DNA of 64,000 bases. Source: Amycolatopsis sp. WQ 127309 (lineage in GTDB: Bacteria; Actinomycetota; Actinomycetes; Mycobacteriales; Pseudonocardiaceae). Location: NCBI RefSeq assembly GCF_023023025.1, contig NZ_CP095481.1, positions 5,717,001 through 5,781,000 on the forward strand. Reading direction: 5' to 3'. Each line of letters opens with the position of its first letter. Position 1 is the stretch's first letter. Shown here in pieces: positions 36,308 to 45,300 of this stretch. The position numbers and the translations under genes were made by a program. Under the pieces are notes generated by a model. The model did not search any database, had not been told where the DNA came from, and saw only the letters and a program-made list of their open reading frames with translations.

Positions 36308-38383
36308 TCAGTGGGCGGCGGGGAACTTCAGCCGGACGATCACGTTGTCCAGGACGCTCGGCGTGCCGCCGTTCATGTCGTTGTTAGTGGACGTCAGCCA
36401 GAGCCCGCCGTCGGGCGTCTTCGTCACTGAGCGCAGCCGGCCCCAGCGGCCGGAGAACAACGTCGACACCGTGCCGACGCCGGTGCCCGCCGCGGTGATC
36501 TGCGTGGCGAACAGCTGCTTGCCCGTGACGCCGGCGATGTAGATCCAGTCGTTGACGATCTCCACGCCGGACGGCCCGGCCTGCGACGTCGGCCAGGTCT
36601 TCTTCGGTGCGATGAAGCCGCTGCAGCTGCCCTGCGTGCCTTCGCAGCTGGGCCAGCCGAAGTTGCCGCCCTTCTGGATCAGGTTGAGCTCGTCGAGGCT
36701 GCTCTCGCCGAACTCCGCCGCCCACAGCTGGCCGCGCGAGTCCCAGGCCAGGCCCTGCGGGTTGCGGTGGCCGTAGCTCCAGACGTACCGCGCGTTGCCG
36801 CCGGTGGCGTAGAACGGGTTGTCGCTCGGCGCGGTTCCGTCGGCGTTGAGCCGCAGGATCTTCCCGTTGAGCGAGCTCTTGTTCTGCGCGTTGTCACTGT
36901 TCTTCGCGTCGCCCACGGTGGCGTAGAGCTTGCCGTCCGGGCCGAACTTGATCCGGCCGCCGTTGTGGTAGCGGTTCTTCGCGATCCCGGTGAGCACCGG
37001 CGTCGACGTCGAGGACAGCGTGGTGCCGTCGTAGGTCATCTTCACGATCCGGTTGTCGCCGGAAGCCGTGTGGTAGACGTAGATCGCGTGGTCGCTCGCC
37101 CAGTTCGGCGAGATCGCCAGGCCGAGGACGCCGCCTTCGCCGGTGGTGGTCACCGCGCCCGGCACCGTGCCCAGCGTGGTCTTCTGACCGGCCGGCGTCA
37201 CGAGCAGGATCTCGAACCGGTCCCGCTCGGTCACCAGCGCGTTGCCGTTCGGCAGGAAGTCCACCGCCCAGCCGAGATCGACCTTCGTGATGTCCTTGTC
37301 GTACTCCGGGATGCCGCCGGCGCCGCCCGGCGCGCTCGTCTTCACGGTCACCGCGTTGCTCGCGGCGGAGCTGTTCCCGTTGGGGTCCCGCGCCTTGACC
37401 GTGAACGTGTAGGACGTGTTCGGGTTCAGGTTCGTCACCGTCGAGGTGAGCGACGTCGTGGACGCGACCTTCGTGGCGCCCTGGAAGACGTCGTAGGCCG
37501 AGATCGTGCCGCCGTTGTCCGTGGAAGCGTTCCACGCCAGGGAAACGCTGTTCGCGGTGACGCCGGTGGAGCGCAGGTTCCCCGGCACGCTCGGCGGGGT
37601 CGTGTCGGTGCTCGGCGGTGTCGTGAAGGCGACGACGTTGCTCTGCTGCGACGGGTTGCCCGCGGCGTCGTACGCGCCCACCGAGATGTCGTAGGCGGTG
37701 TTCGGCGTCAGGTTGTCCACGGTCGCCGAAGTCGTGGTCCCGCCGACGGTCTTGAGGATGTTGCCGCCGCGGTTGATCTCGTAGCGCACGATGCCGACGT
37801 TGTCGGTCGCGGCGGTCCAGGAGAACGTCGCGGCGGTCGGCAGGATGTTCGAGGCGGCCAGGTTCGACGGCGGCGACGGCGGTTCGCTGTCGCTCGGCGC
37901 GGTGAAGGTGTCGGTGAGCTTGTCCGCGTTCGGCCCGCCGTTGGCGGTGGTCGCGGTGGTCCGGACCTTGTTGACCCCGGCGGTCAGCTGCACGGTCGCG
38001 GTGACGGTCTGCCACGTCGTCCACGCGCCGGTGGCGGGGAAGTCGACGGTGCCCTTGTCACCGCCGTCGACGATCAGCTTCACCGGCCGGTTGTCGGCGG
38101 TTCCGTTGGCGTAGCGGAAGGTCAGCGTGTGCGTCCCGGCTTGTGCCGCGTTCACCGAGTACTCGACGTAGCTCCCGGCGACGTTGTCGAAGTTGACGAA
38201 CCCGGTGCCGGAGTAGCCGGCGTGGTTCGACTCGACGACGCCCTGGGAGATCACGGCGTTCTCGGACTCGTAGTCCGTCGCCGCGGCGGTGGCCGCTGAA
38301 GCGAAGGGGCTGAACGCGCTGAAGCCGAGCGCCGCGACGGCGGTACCGGCCACAGCCACGCGCCACGGGGGGCGGGGTGCCAC
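36308..38383 (-). CDS. Secreted PQQ-type sugar dehydrogenase with CBM35 and two FN3 domains
   Basis: This 691-aa exported protein has a signal peptide (to about residue 30). A CBM35-like carbohydrate-binding module (YESENAVISQGVVESNHAGY to about 165) and two fibronectin III domains follow (PPSPPSNLAASNILPTAATF and PPSVPGNLRSTGVTANSVSL). The catalytic glucose/sorbosone dehydrogenase propeller begins near residue 365 (GWAVDFLPNGNALVTERD), with GEGGVLGLAISPNWASDHAI, YHNGGRIKFGPDGKLYATVG and YGHRNPQGLAWDSRGQLWAA. It probably oxidises sugars or oligosaccharides on a polysaccharide surface with a quinone cofactor. GTG at 38383 follows GGAGGT. An extended palindrome precedes the gene. Confidence 0.92.
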   Translation of the reverse strand: MAPRPPWRVAVAGTAVAALGFSAFSPFASAATAAATDYESENAVISQGVVESNHAGYSGTGFVNFDNVAGSYVEYSVNAAQAGTHTLTFRYANGTADNRPVKLIVDGGDKGTVDFPATGAWTTWQTVTATVQLTAGVNKVRTTATTANGGPNADKLTDTFTAPSDSEPPSPPSNLAASNILPTAATFSWTAATDNVGIVRYEINRGGNILKTVGGTTTSATVDNLTPNTAYDISVGAYDAAGNPSQQSNVVAFTTPPSTDTTPPSVPGNLRSTGVTANSVSLAWNASTDNGGTISAYDVFQGATKVASTTSLTSTVTNLNPNTSYTFTVKARDPNGNSSAASNAVTVKTSAPGGAGGIPEYDKDITKVDLGWAVDFLPNGNALVTERDRFEILLVTPAGQKTTLGTVPGAVTTTGEGGVLGLAISPNWASDHAIYVYHTASGDNRIVKMTYDGTTLSSTSTPVLTGIAKNRYHNGGRIKFGPDGKLYATVGDAKNSDNAQNKSSLNGKILRLNADGTAPSDNPFYATGGNARYVWSYGHRNPQGLAWDSRGQLWAAEFGESSLDELNLIQKGGNFGWPSCEGTQGSCSGFIAPKKTWPTSQAGPSGVEIVNDWIYIAGVTGKQLFATQITAAGTGVGTVSTLFSGRWGRLRSVTKTPDGGLWLTSTNNDMNGGTPSVLDNVIVRLKFPAAH

Positions 38384-38398
38384 GGGGACCTCCAGAAA

Positions 38399-38421
38399 TA
38401 GTTAGGAAAGTTTCCTATCTA
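38399..38421. promoter_or_regulatory. Palindromic operator candidate of the sugar dehydrogenase gene
   Basis: TAGGAAAGTTTCCTA at 38403-38417 is a perfect 7+1+7 palindrome, extended by TAG/CTA to 23 bp with one mismatched pair. It lies 16 bases upstream of the start codon, around the ribosome site and expected promoter. Similar TTAGGAAAGTTTCCTAA boxes are, from memory, common before actinobacterial carbohydrate-enzyme genes; ROK-family repressors are a possible binder. Confidence 0.6.
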
Positions 38422-38547
38422 TGGAGGAGATCACACACTGTCCGAGCGGGTCGTGTCAATACCGGACACCCGCCCTCACCCACGGTGAAAACCGGCGTCC
38501 CGCTCAGCGGGGCGGATGCGCCCGGACGGCCCAGCGCGAACCCCTTG

Positions 38548-39492
38548 TCAGCCTGCCACCCGGGTCTCCGGGAGGGCCTCTTCACCCGCCCAGTCGCGCG
38601 GCACGAGGAACTCCGCGAGCGCCGCTTCGGGGCTGCCCGGCTCCGGCGTCAGCTCGAACTCCCAGCGCGCCAACGGCGGCAGCGCCATCAGGACCGCCTC
38701 GACGTACCCGCCGGTCTGCAGCCCGAACCGGGTGCCGCGGTCGTGGACCAGGTTGAACTCGACGTACCGGCCGCGGCGGTAGAGCTGCCACTGCCGCTCA
38801 CGGTCGCCGTGGGGGAGGTCCTTGCGGCGCCGCACGATCGGCAGGTACGCGGGCGCGATCGTGGCGATGCCGGCCGCGGCGAAGGCGGCCGCGCGGTGCC
38901 AGCCGTCCGGGCCCTCGGGGTGCAGGTGGTCGAAGAAGATGCCGCCGACCCCGCGCGTCTCGTCGCGGTGCGGCAGCGTGAAGTACTCGTCGCAGGCGCG
39001 CTTGGCCTGCGCGTGGAACGCCGGGTCGAAGGTGTCGCAGTACGTCTTCAGCGTGCGGTGGAAGTGCGTCGCGTCGGCCGCGAAGCCGTAGCACGGCGTC
39101 AGGTCCGCGCCGCCGCCGAACCACCACGTGTCACCGGACTCGAAGTACCGGAAGCTGGCGTGGAACGCCGGCACGTACGGGTTGCGCGGGTGGATCACCA
39201 CCGACAGCCCGGTCGCGAAGAACGCGCTGCCCGGATCCAGCCCGTGCTGCCGCGCGACCGCCTCGGGCAGGCGGGCGCCGTGCACCGCCGAGCAGTTGAC
39301 GCCGGCCCGCTCGAAGACGTCCCCGTTCTCCAGCAGCCGCGCCTGCCCGCCGCCACCGCCGGGCCGCTCCCAGCCGGACCGGCCGAAGCGGGCCCCGCGG
39401 TCCAGCCGTTCGAGCTCGGCGACCAGTTCGCGCTGCCCGGCGTTCACCATCGCCGTCACGGCTTCGCGCCTGCTGTTCCCACCTGAAAGCAT
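38548..39492 (-). CDS. hemF: Oxygen-dependent coproporphyrinogen III oxidase
   Basis: HemF converts coproporphyrinogen III to protoporphyrinogen IX with oxygen. The 314-aa protein shows family blocks FFATGLSVVIHPRNPYVPAF, TWWFGGGADLTPCYGF, HFHRTLKTYCD, YFTLPHRDETRGVGGIFFDH and YVEFNLVHDRGTRFGLQTGG. All regions needed for the dimeric enzyme are present. This is unusual in actinobacteria, which mostly run the coproporphyrin-dependent route. I use ATG at 39492; a later start at the MVNAGQREL position would also keep the fold. It lies 53 bp behind the PPOX gene on the same strand. Confidence 0.92.
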   Translation of the reverse strand: MLSGGNSRREAVTAMVNAGQRELVAELERLDRGARFGRSGWERPGGGGGQARLLENGDVFERAGVNCSAVHGARLPEAVARQHGLDPGSAFFATGLSVVIHPRNPYVPAFHASFRYFESGDTWWFGGGADLTPCYGFAADATHFHRTLKTYCDTFDPAFHAQAKRACDEYFTLPHRDETRGVGGIFFDHLHPEGPDGWHRAAAFAAAGIATIAPAYLPIVRRRKDLPHGDRERQWQLYRRGRYVEFNLVHDRGTRFGLQTGGYVEAVLMALPPLARWEFELTPEPGSPEAALAEFLVPRDWAGEEALPETRVAG

Positions 39493-39545
39493 GAACCCCC
39501 ACCCCCACCGCGAGATTAGCAGCGATCCGCAGGTGGGCGGCGGGT

Positions 39546-39980
39546 TCAGCCGGCGATGTCCGCGCGGGCGATCACCTTCGTGAGTTTCGCCCGGACGAGT
39601 GACTCTTCGGGGACGGCGTTGCGCTTGCCGTACGCCTCGCCCTGCTCGGCGCCCATGTACCGGCTGCCCAGCCGCGTCGCCCAGGCCAGCATGTCGTCGT
39701 CCTGGGTCAGCCGCGCCTCGGCGGTGAACTGCACGTAGGAGAACGGCGGGCGCTGGTCGTCGACGGCCAGCGAGATCCGCCCGTCGCGCGCGATGGCCTT
39801 GCCCTTGAGGGTCTCGGTGCCGGTGGTGAAGATCAGCTCGTCGCCGTCCGGGCCCTCGTTCAGGAGGAACCAGATCGGCGTCACGATCGGTGAGCCGTCC
39901 TTCCTGACCAGGCCGAGCATGCCCGTCCGGGTGCCTTCGGACGCGAACTGCCACCACTCGTCACGGCTCATCTCACGCAT
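39546..39980 (-). CDS. PPOX-class (F420- or FMN-dependent) split-barrel oxidoreductase
   Basis: The 144-aa split-barrel protein resembles the F420-dependent PPOX-class enzymes: GMLGLVRKDGSPIVTPIWFL, FTTGTETLKGKAIARDGRIS, LAVDDQRPPFSYVQFTAEA. It may reduce biliverdin-like or other substrates with F420H2, or bind heme or FMN; the sequence does not decide this. ATG at 39980 or the one at 39971 could be the start. Its placement 53 bp upstream of hemF suggests a shared transcript and possibly tetrapyrrole metabolism. Confidence 0.82.
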   Translation of the reverse strand: MREMSRDEWWQFASEGTRTGMLGLVRKDGSPIVTPIWFLLNEGPDGDELIFTTGTETLKGKAIARDGRISLAVDDQRPPFSYVQFTAEARLTQDDDMLAWATRLGSRYMGAEQGEAYGKRNAVPEESLVRAKLTKVIARADIAG

Positions 39981-40028
39981 GAGAGCGACGTTAACCTGTC
40001 ACCCGCGCGTGTGCAGAGGGTGGCCGAC

Positions 40029-40034
40029 TAGCCT
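40029..40034 (+). promoter_or_regulatory. -10 box of the SMC operon (leaderless)
   Basis: TAGCCT stands eight bases in front of GTG 40043. No ribosome site precedes that GTG, which fits a leaderless transcript. If translation starts at ATG 40067 instead, AGGG at 40057 would serve as ribosome site. Confidence 0.45.
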
Positions 40035-40042
40035 GGCCTGCT

Positions 40043-41518
40043 GTGCGAGACGACGACAGGGCCGCGATGGGACTGGCCGACGAGGGGCTGACCCGCCGGC
40101 TGAAGGCGCTCGCCTGCACCGCGCCGTTGCACGACCTGGACGCGCGGAAGGCGAAGCTCGACTGGGCCGACGCCACGGTCTACCAGATGGCCGAGATCGC
40201 GCTGCACACGATCGACCAGGTCACCATCGCGATGGACTTCGACACCGGCGCCGGCCACGACGAGGTCATCGACCGGCTGCTGCCGTTCATCGCGCAGCAG
40301 GCGCCGTCGCGGATGCCGGAGGAGCACGTCCGCGTCGCGAAGTGGGTCCTGGACAACCTGATCAACGTGGGCACCACCGACCGCGGTTTCCGGCGCGTCT
40401 ACGGCTCGATGGGGCCGGGCGGCTACCAGCGCCGCCAGTTCGACTTCAAGCTGCTGGTCGAGCTGGCCGCCCGGGACGGCGAGGTCTACCTGCGCGCCAC
40501 CGACGAGGCGATCAACGTGCTCGTCGGCGCCCTCGACACCGACGTCGAGTCGGCGCAGATCGCGGCCGAGGTGAAGCTCGAGAACCTGATCGCGCGGGGC
40601 CGGCTGGCCGACGCGAAGCTGGCCGCCGAACAGGCCCGCTACCGGACCGTCCAGTACGGCGAGGTGCTGCGCGCGAAGCTCGACGCGACCCGCCGCGACG
40701 TCCGGTCGGTCGACTGGGAACGCGAGGTCCCGGAGCTGCTCGACACCGCGCTCGGGCACATCGAAGCCCGCTTCCGCGCCGAGAACGCGATCCTCAAGAA
40801 CATCACCACCGCCCGCGACGAGACCGAGGACCTCGACCGCAAGCGCCGCGCGGCCGAGCTCGTCGACATCGTCGGCGACTGCATCCGCCGGCACACGCGC
40901 CTGCAGTCGCGGCTGGCCGACGCGGGCGCGGTGTTCCGCGCCGAGCAGGACCGCCAGCAGTTCTCCGGCCCGCCCCAGCGCGCGACGCTCGACCTGTTCG
41001 GCCAGCTCCTGGTGCCGGCCCTCGGGCTGCCGCTGGCCGACGCCGTCACCCCGGCCGAGCACTTCTTCCACGCCGTCGCGGGCATCTCCGCGCCGGTCGT
41101 GCCGTCGCTGTCGGCCCTGGTCTCGCTGCTGCTGCGGCCCGCGCCCGAGCGCGACCAGCTCGTCGGCGAGATCCCGGAACCGGAGCTGATGCCCGCCGAC
41201 GTCACCGACAAGTTCGGCGACGACGTCTGGCGCCGCGCCGACGAGCTGCTCCACCTGCCCGAGGTGCCGCGGCGGCTGTCCGGCCTGCTCGAGGAGGCCC
41301 GCCGCAGCCGCCAGCCCGGCCTCGCGGCCCTGGTCGCGCTGCGCGCCGTCCACGCATACAGTCCCGGGATCGGCGCCGCGCGGCGCCAGGGGGACCGCTC
41401 GGTGCTGCTCGCCGTCGACGACGGCACGCTGCTCGACGACCCGGACTTCGGCGGCGCCGACCTGCTCCTGTCCACCGCCGCTGTAGAGCGTGCCGACGAA
41501 GAAGAGGAAGTCGCGTAA
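40043..41518 (+). CDS. Kleisin-like subunit of an SMC operon (JetA/MksF-like)
   Basis: The 491-aa product has no signal peptide or membrane segment. The N-terminal 130 residues look like a winged-helix dimerisation domain (LTRRLKALACTAPLHDLDAR, YQMAEIALHTIDQVTIAMDF). A long helical centre follows (VESAQIAAEVKLENLIARGR, FRAENAILKNITTARDETED), then a C-terminal helix-rich winged-helix part (DKFGDDVWRRADELLHLPEV). This layout, and the position before a KITE-like gene and an SMC-like gene, matches the kleisin JetA/MksF of Wadjet and MksBEF. The assignment rests on gene order and size, not on a recognised signature. The TAA overlaps the next ATG by one base. Confidence 0.7.
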   Translation: MRDDDRAAMGLADEGLTRRLKALACTAPLHDLDARKAKLDWADATVYQMAEIALHTIDQVTIAMDFDTGAGHDEVIDRLLPFIAQQAPSRMPEEHVRVAKWVLDNLINVGTTDRGFRRVYGSMGPGGYQRRQFDFKLLVELAARDGEVYLRATDEAINVLVGALDTDVESAQIAAEVKLENLIARGRLADAKLAAEQARYRTVQYGEVLRAKLDATRRDVRSVDWEREVPELLDTALGHIEARFRAENAILKNITTARDETEDLDRKRRAAELVDIVGDCIRRHTRLQSRLADAGAVFRAEQDRQQFSGPPQRATLDLFGQLLVPALGLPLADAVTPAEHFFHAVAGISAPVVPSLSALVSLLLRPAPERDQLVGEIPEPELMPADVTDKFGDDVWRRADELLHLPEVPRRLSGLLEEARRSRQPGLAALVALRAVHAYSPGIGAARRQGDRSVLLAVDDGTLLDDPDFGGADLLLSTAAVERADEEEEVA

Positions 41519-42318
41519 TGGCGCTGTCCCACAGCAGCGTGGACGCCGAGGCCGCGGCCCGGCTGGTCGCCTTCGGCATGCGGCCCAAGCAGCTGCCCGC
41601 CCGCGACGTCGTCTACGGCGACCTCGTGCGCCGCTACGGCGAGGACAACGCGTTCAAGGCGCTCACCCACGCCGTCGCCTCCGGGCTCGGGCTGATGGTC
41701 CTCGAAGTCAACCAGCAGGCCGGCGCGGTGCTCGCGGCCACCGACGAGTCCGTGTTCGAGATCAAGATGGACTCCTACGCCCGCCAGGCCAAGATCCGCG
41801 AGCGCCGTGACACCGAGAAGGTGCTGCACGGCCTGATCCACCTCGCCGCCGCCGCGCTCGGCTACCCGCGCCCGGACGACCTCGCCAACGACACCTACAT
41901 CGGCCGCGTCAGCGTCGAACAGGTCGACGCGATGGTCCGCGAAGCCGCCCGCATGCTCGACGAACGCGCCGCCCAGGCCGAGGCCAACAACGACCCGCTG
42001 GCCGACGCGCCCGAGCTGGAGCAGGCCTGGCGCGCGTACACGAGGCGTCCCGCCGCGGCGGCCACCAAGGACGGCCGCCTCGCCGCCGACACCACCCGCG
42101 GCATGGTCTCGCGCGCCCTCCGTTTCCTGGCCGACCAGGGCTTCCTGGTCCCGGTCAGCGACGAACAGGGCGGCACCTACCGCACCACACCGCGCTACCA
42201 GATCCAGGTCCGCGAACTCGCCGCCGACGCCGCCTTCGACGACCTGCTCGCGCTGGACGTCGTGGCCGTCGCGAACGACGGGGGCACGCTGCGCGCGACG
42301 TCCTCCGACACGCTCTAA
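41518..42318 (+). CDS. KITE-like subunit of an SMC operon (JetB/MksE-like)
   Basis: The 266-aa protein is helical with winged-helix character: DVVYGDLVRRYGEDNAFKAL, LEVNQQAGAVLAATDESVFE, then RRDTEKVLHGLIHLAAAALG and a C-terminal TTRGMVSRALRFLADQGFLV followed by a wing (YRTTPRYQIQVREL). Two such domains are expected for KITE proteins that bind the kleisin centre in JetB/MksE complexes. ATG at 41518 overlaps the upstream TAA, and the SMC gene starts nine bases after the stop. Identification is by context and fold impression. Confidence 0.7.
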   Translation: MALSHSSVDAEAAARLVAFGMRPKQLPARDVVYGDLVRRYGEDNAFKALTHAVASGLGLMVLEVNQQAGAVLAATDESVFEIKMDSYARQAKIRERRDTEKVLHGLIHLAAAALGYPRPDDLANDTYIGRVSVEQVDAMVREAARMLDERAAQAEANNDPLADAPELEQAWRAYTRRPAAAATKDGRLAADTTRGMVSRALRFLADQGFLVPVSDEQGGTYRTTPRYQIQVRELAADAAFDDLLALDVVAVANDGGTLRATSSDTL

Positions 42319-42327
42319 GGGGAGTAG

Positions 42328-45300
42328 ATGTACGAGCTTTCGCGGGTCCGCCTGCATTCCGTGGGCCCGGCGGGCGCCCGCTACCAGGACGTCGTGCTCG
42401 ACTTCAGCGGCGTCGGCGCCAAGATCACCGCACCCCAGCAGGACGCGCTGTTCAGCGCCGGCATCCACGCCACCGGGCCGGCCGAGCTGCGCCGCCCGTC
42501 CCCGGCGAGCGTGCTGTTCCTGGAGAACGGCGGCGGCAAGTCCGTCCTCATCAAGCTGATCTTCTCGGTGATGCTGCCCGGCCGCCGACAGGTCGTCGGC
42601 ACCACGAGCACGAAGGTGCTCGAGAAGTTCGTCGCCGCCAAGGACGTCTCGCACGTCGTGCTGGAGTGGCTGCACGTCGAGACCGGTCACCGGATCATCA
42701 CCGGCAAGGTCTCCGAGTGGCGCGGGCACGTCGTCTCCTCGGACTCGGAGAACCTGGCCGACTCCTGGTACTGCTTCCGCCCGACGTCGGCGCTGGCCCT
42801 CGACTCGCTGCCGATGACGCAGGACGGCCGGCTGCTCACGATGTCCGGCTTCCACGACAAGCTCGCCGCGGCCCAGCTGGCCGAGCCCGAGCTGGAGCTG
42901 TCCTGGACCCGGCGCCACCACGAGTGGACCGGCCGGCTCGACACCCTCGGCCTCGACACCGAGCTGTTCCGCTACCAGCGCGCGATGAACGCCGGCGAAG
43001 GTGAAGCGGCGGACGCGTTCGCGTTCGGCACCGACGAGGCGTTCGTCGACTTCCTGCTGCGCGCCGTCGTCTCCGAGGACGAGCCGAAGGACCTCGCCGA
43101 GGTCGTCTCGACCTACTCGCACAACCTCGCCCAGCGCGGGGACCTGTTGTCGGAACGCGATTTCGTCGCCGGCGCGCTCGACCTGCTGGGTCCGCTGGCC
43201 ACCGAAGAAGGCGTGGCGGCGGCGTCGCGGAAGATCGCAGGCGCCGCGCGGGCCGACATGGCCGCGCTGGCCGGGCGCGTCGTCGCGCGCAACGAGCTGG
43301 AGAACGCCCGGCTGTCGGGCCTCGAAGACCACGTCGATGAGGTCAAGACCGCGGAGAAGCTCGCCGAGGGCGACCACCGGCGGCTGGCGGCCGGCGTCAC
43401 CGAGCTGCGGCGCCTCGTCGCCGTGCTGCGCCTGGACGAGGCCCAGGAGGCCCGCAAGCGCGTCGACGCCGAACTGGGCGAGGCGAAGACGGCGGCCGAG
43501 GCCTGGCGTGAGACGGCGACCGTGCTCAACCAGCTCAACGCCGCCCGCAAGGCCAAGGACCTGCGTGAGCTCGTCGGCAACCGCGAGGAAAAGGCCCGTC
43601 CGGCCCTGCAGGCGCGCAACACCGCCGCGGCCGCGCTGGCCCGGGGGCTGCAGTCGCTGGCGCAGGACGCCCAGCGCCAGGCCGACAAGGCCGAGGCGCA
43701 CGCGGGCGCGTTGCGCGCCGAAGCCGAGAAGGCGCAGACCGAACGTGACGAGGCCGCGAACCTCGCGGCCGGCCGGCGTGCCGAGGCCCGCGGGCTGACC
43801 ACCCGGATCACCGAGCTGCGCGAAGAGGTCCAGAACGCCGTCCGCGGCGGGCTGCTGCCGTCGGGCGCCGACGTCGCCGACGCGTCCCGGGCGGCGCGTT
43901 CGGCGGCCGAAGCCGCGGCCGCCGAGCTGACCCGCCGCGAGCAGGAGCTGGACCGCGTCGCGGCGGATCTCCAAGCGGCGCAACGGAACGTGAACGAGGC
44001 CCACCAGCTCGCCGGCACCACCCTGGACCGCTTCGAGCGCGCCACCGAGGACCTCGACCGGGCCCACCGCCGCACCGACGCGCTCGCCGCCGAGGGCCGG
44101 CTGGTCGAGCTGCTCGGCGCGGACGACGTCGCCCTCGAAAGCGATCTTCCGGTGCTGCTGGAACGGTTGCGCGAAGCGAGCGCGTCCGTCGAGAAGGAGC
44201 AGACGACGCTGCGGATGGAAGAGTCCGCCGACGAGCGGGCCCTGACCGCGCTCGGCTCCGGCGGGCTGCTGCCGCCCCCGCAGGACGTCCAAGCCGCGCT
44301 GGACGCCCTGGAAGAAGCCGGGATCACCGCGTGGTCCGGCTGGCGTTATCTGTCCAAACTGGACGCCGGGCGGCGCGCCGAGGTCCTGGAAAGCCTGCCG
44401 CAGCTCGTTTCCGGCGTCCTGCTCAACGACGCCGCCCACGCGGACCGCGCCCGCGAGGTGCTGACGTCACGGCGGCTGCTGCCGTCCGCGATCATCGCCG
44501 TCGGCACCACCGAGGCCCTGCTGGCCGACGCGGCGGCCGCGCCCGGCGTCGAGTTCCTCGTGCCGCCGAACCCCGCGATGTACGACGAGGAAGCCGCGGA
44601 CGCCGAGCGCGAAGCCGTCGCCCGGCGCAACACCGAGCGGCAGCGGCGGCTGGAAGCGTTGTCCGCCAAGCTGTCCGCCGACGGCGCCCTCACCTGGAAG
44701 CTCACCACCTGGCGCGAGGACTACCCGCCCGGCGCCGTCGCGACGCTCGCCGAGCAGGCCCAGGCGGCCCGGACCGCGCGCGAGACCGCGCGCACGGCCC
44801 TGCAGCAGGCCGACGCGGAGTTCACCCGGTTGAGCGAAAAGACGGCGTCGCTGCGCGAGCGCGTCCCGGAGCTGCGGGCCGCGGCGGCCGAGACCGAGGA
44901 GCGGGCGCGGAAGCTCGGCGAGCTGGGCACGAGGAGCGCCCGGATCGCGGAGTGGACCGAGGACGTCGAGCGCGCCACCGAGGTCGCCGAGCGCGCCGAC
45001 CTGCAGGCCTCCGACGCCGCGGGCAAGGCCGCGCGGCTGCGGGAGCAGGCGGGGGAGGAGCAGCGCACCGCCGACGGCCACCGCCGGACCGCGACCACCG
45101 CCCGCGCGGAACTCGCCGAGGTACCAGGTGCGGCCGATGCGGGTGACGGCCCGGTGCCGGCCGAGCCGGTGGACGCCCTGCGCCGGACCTACCTGTCGGC
45201 GTCCGAGTCGTACGCGAAGGTCGAGGTCGGCAGCGACCTGCGGGCCGAGCTGGAGCAGGCCGAGTCGGCCGAAGCAGCTGCGGGTTCGGCCGTGGAGTCG

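Noticed and set aside
38548..39957. Longer HemF starting at 39957
   Set aside because: The extra N-terminal part is an out-of-phase reading of the PPOX gene; the HemF-like sequence begins after 39492.
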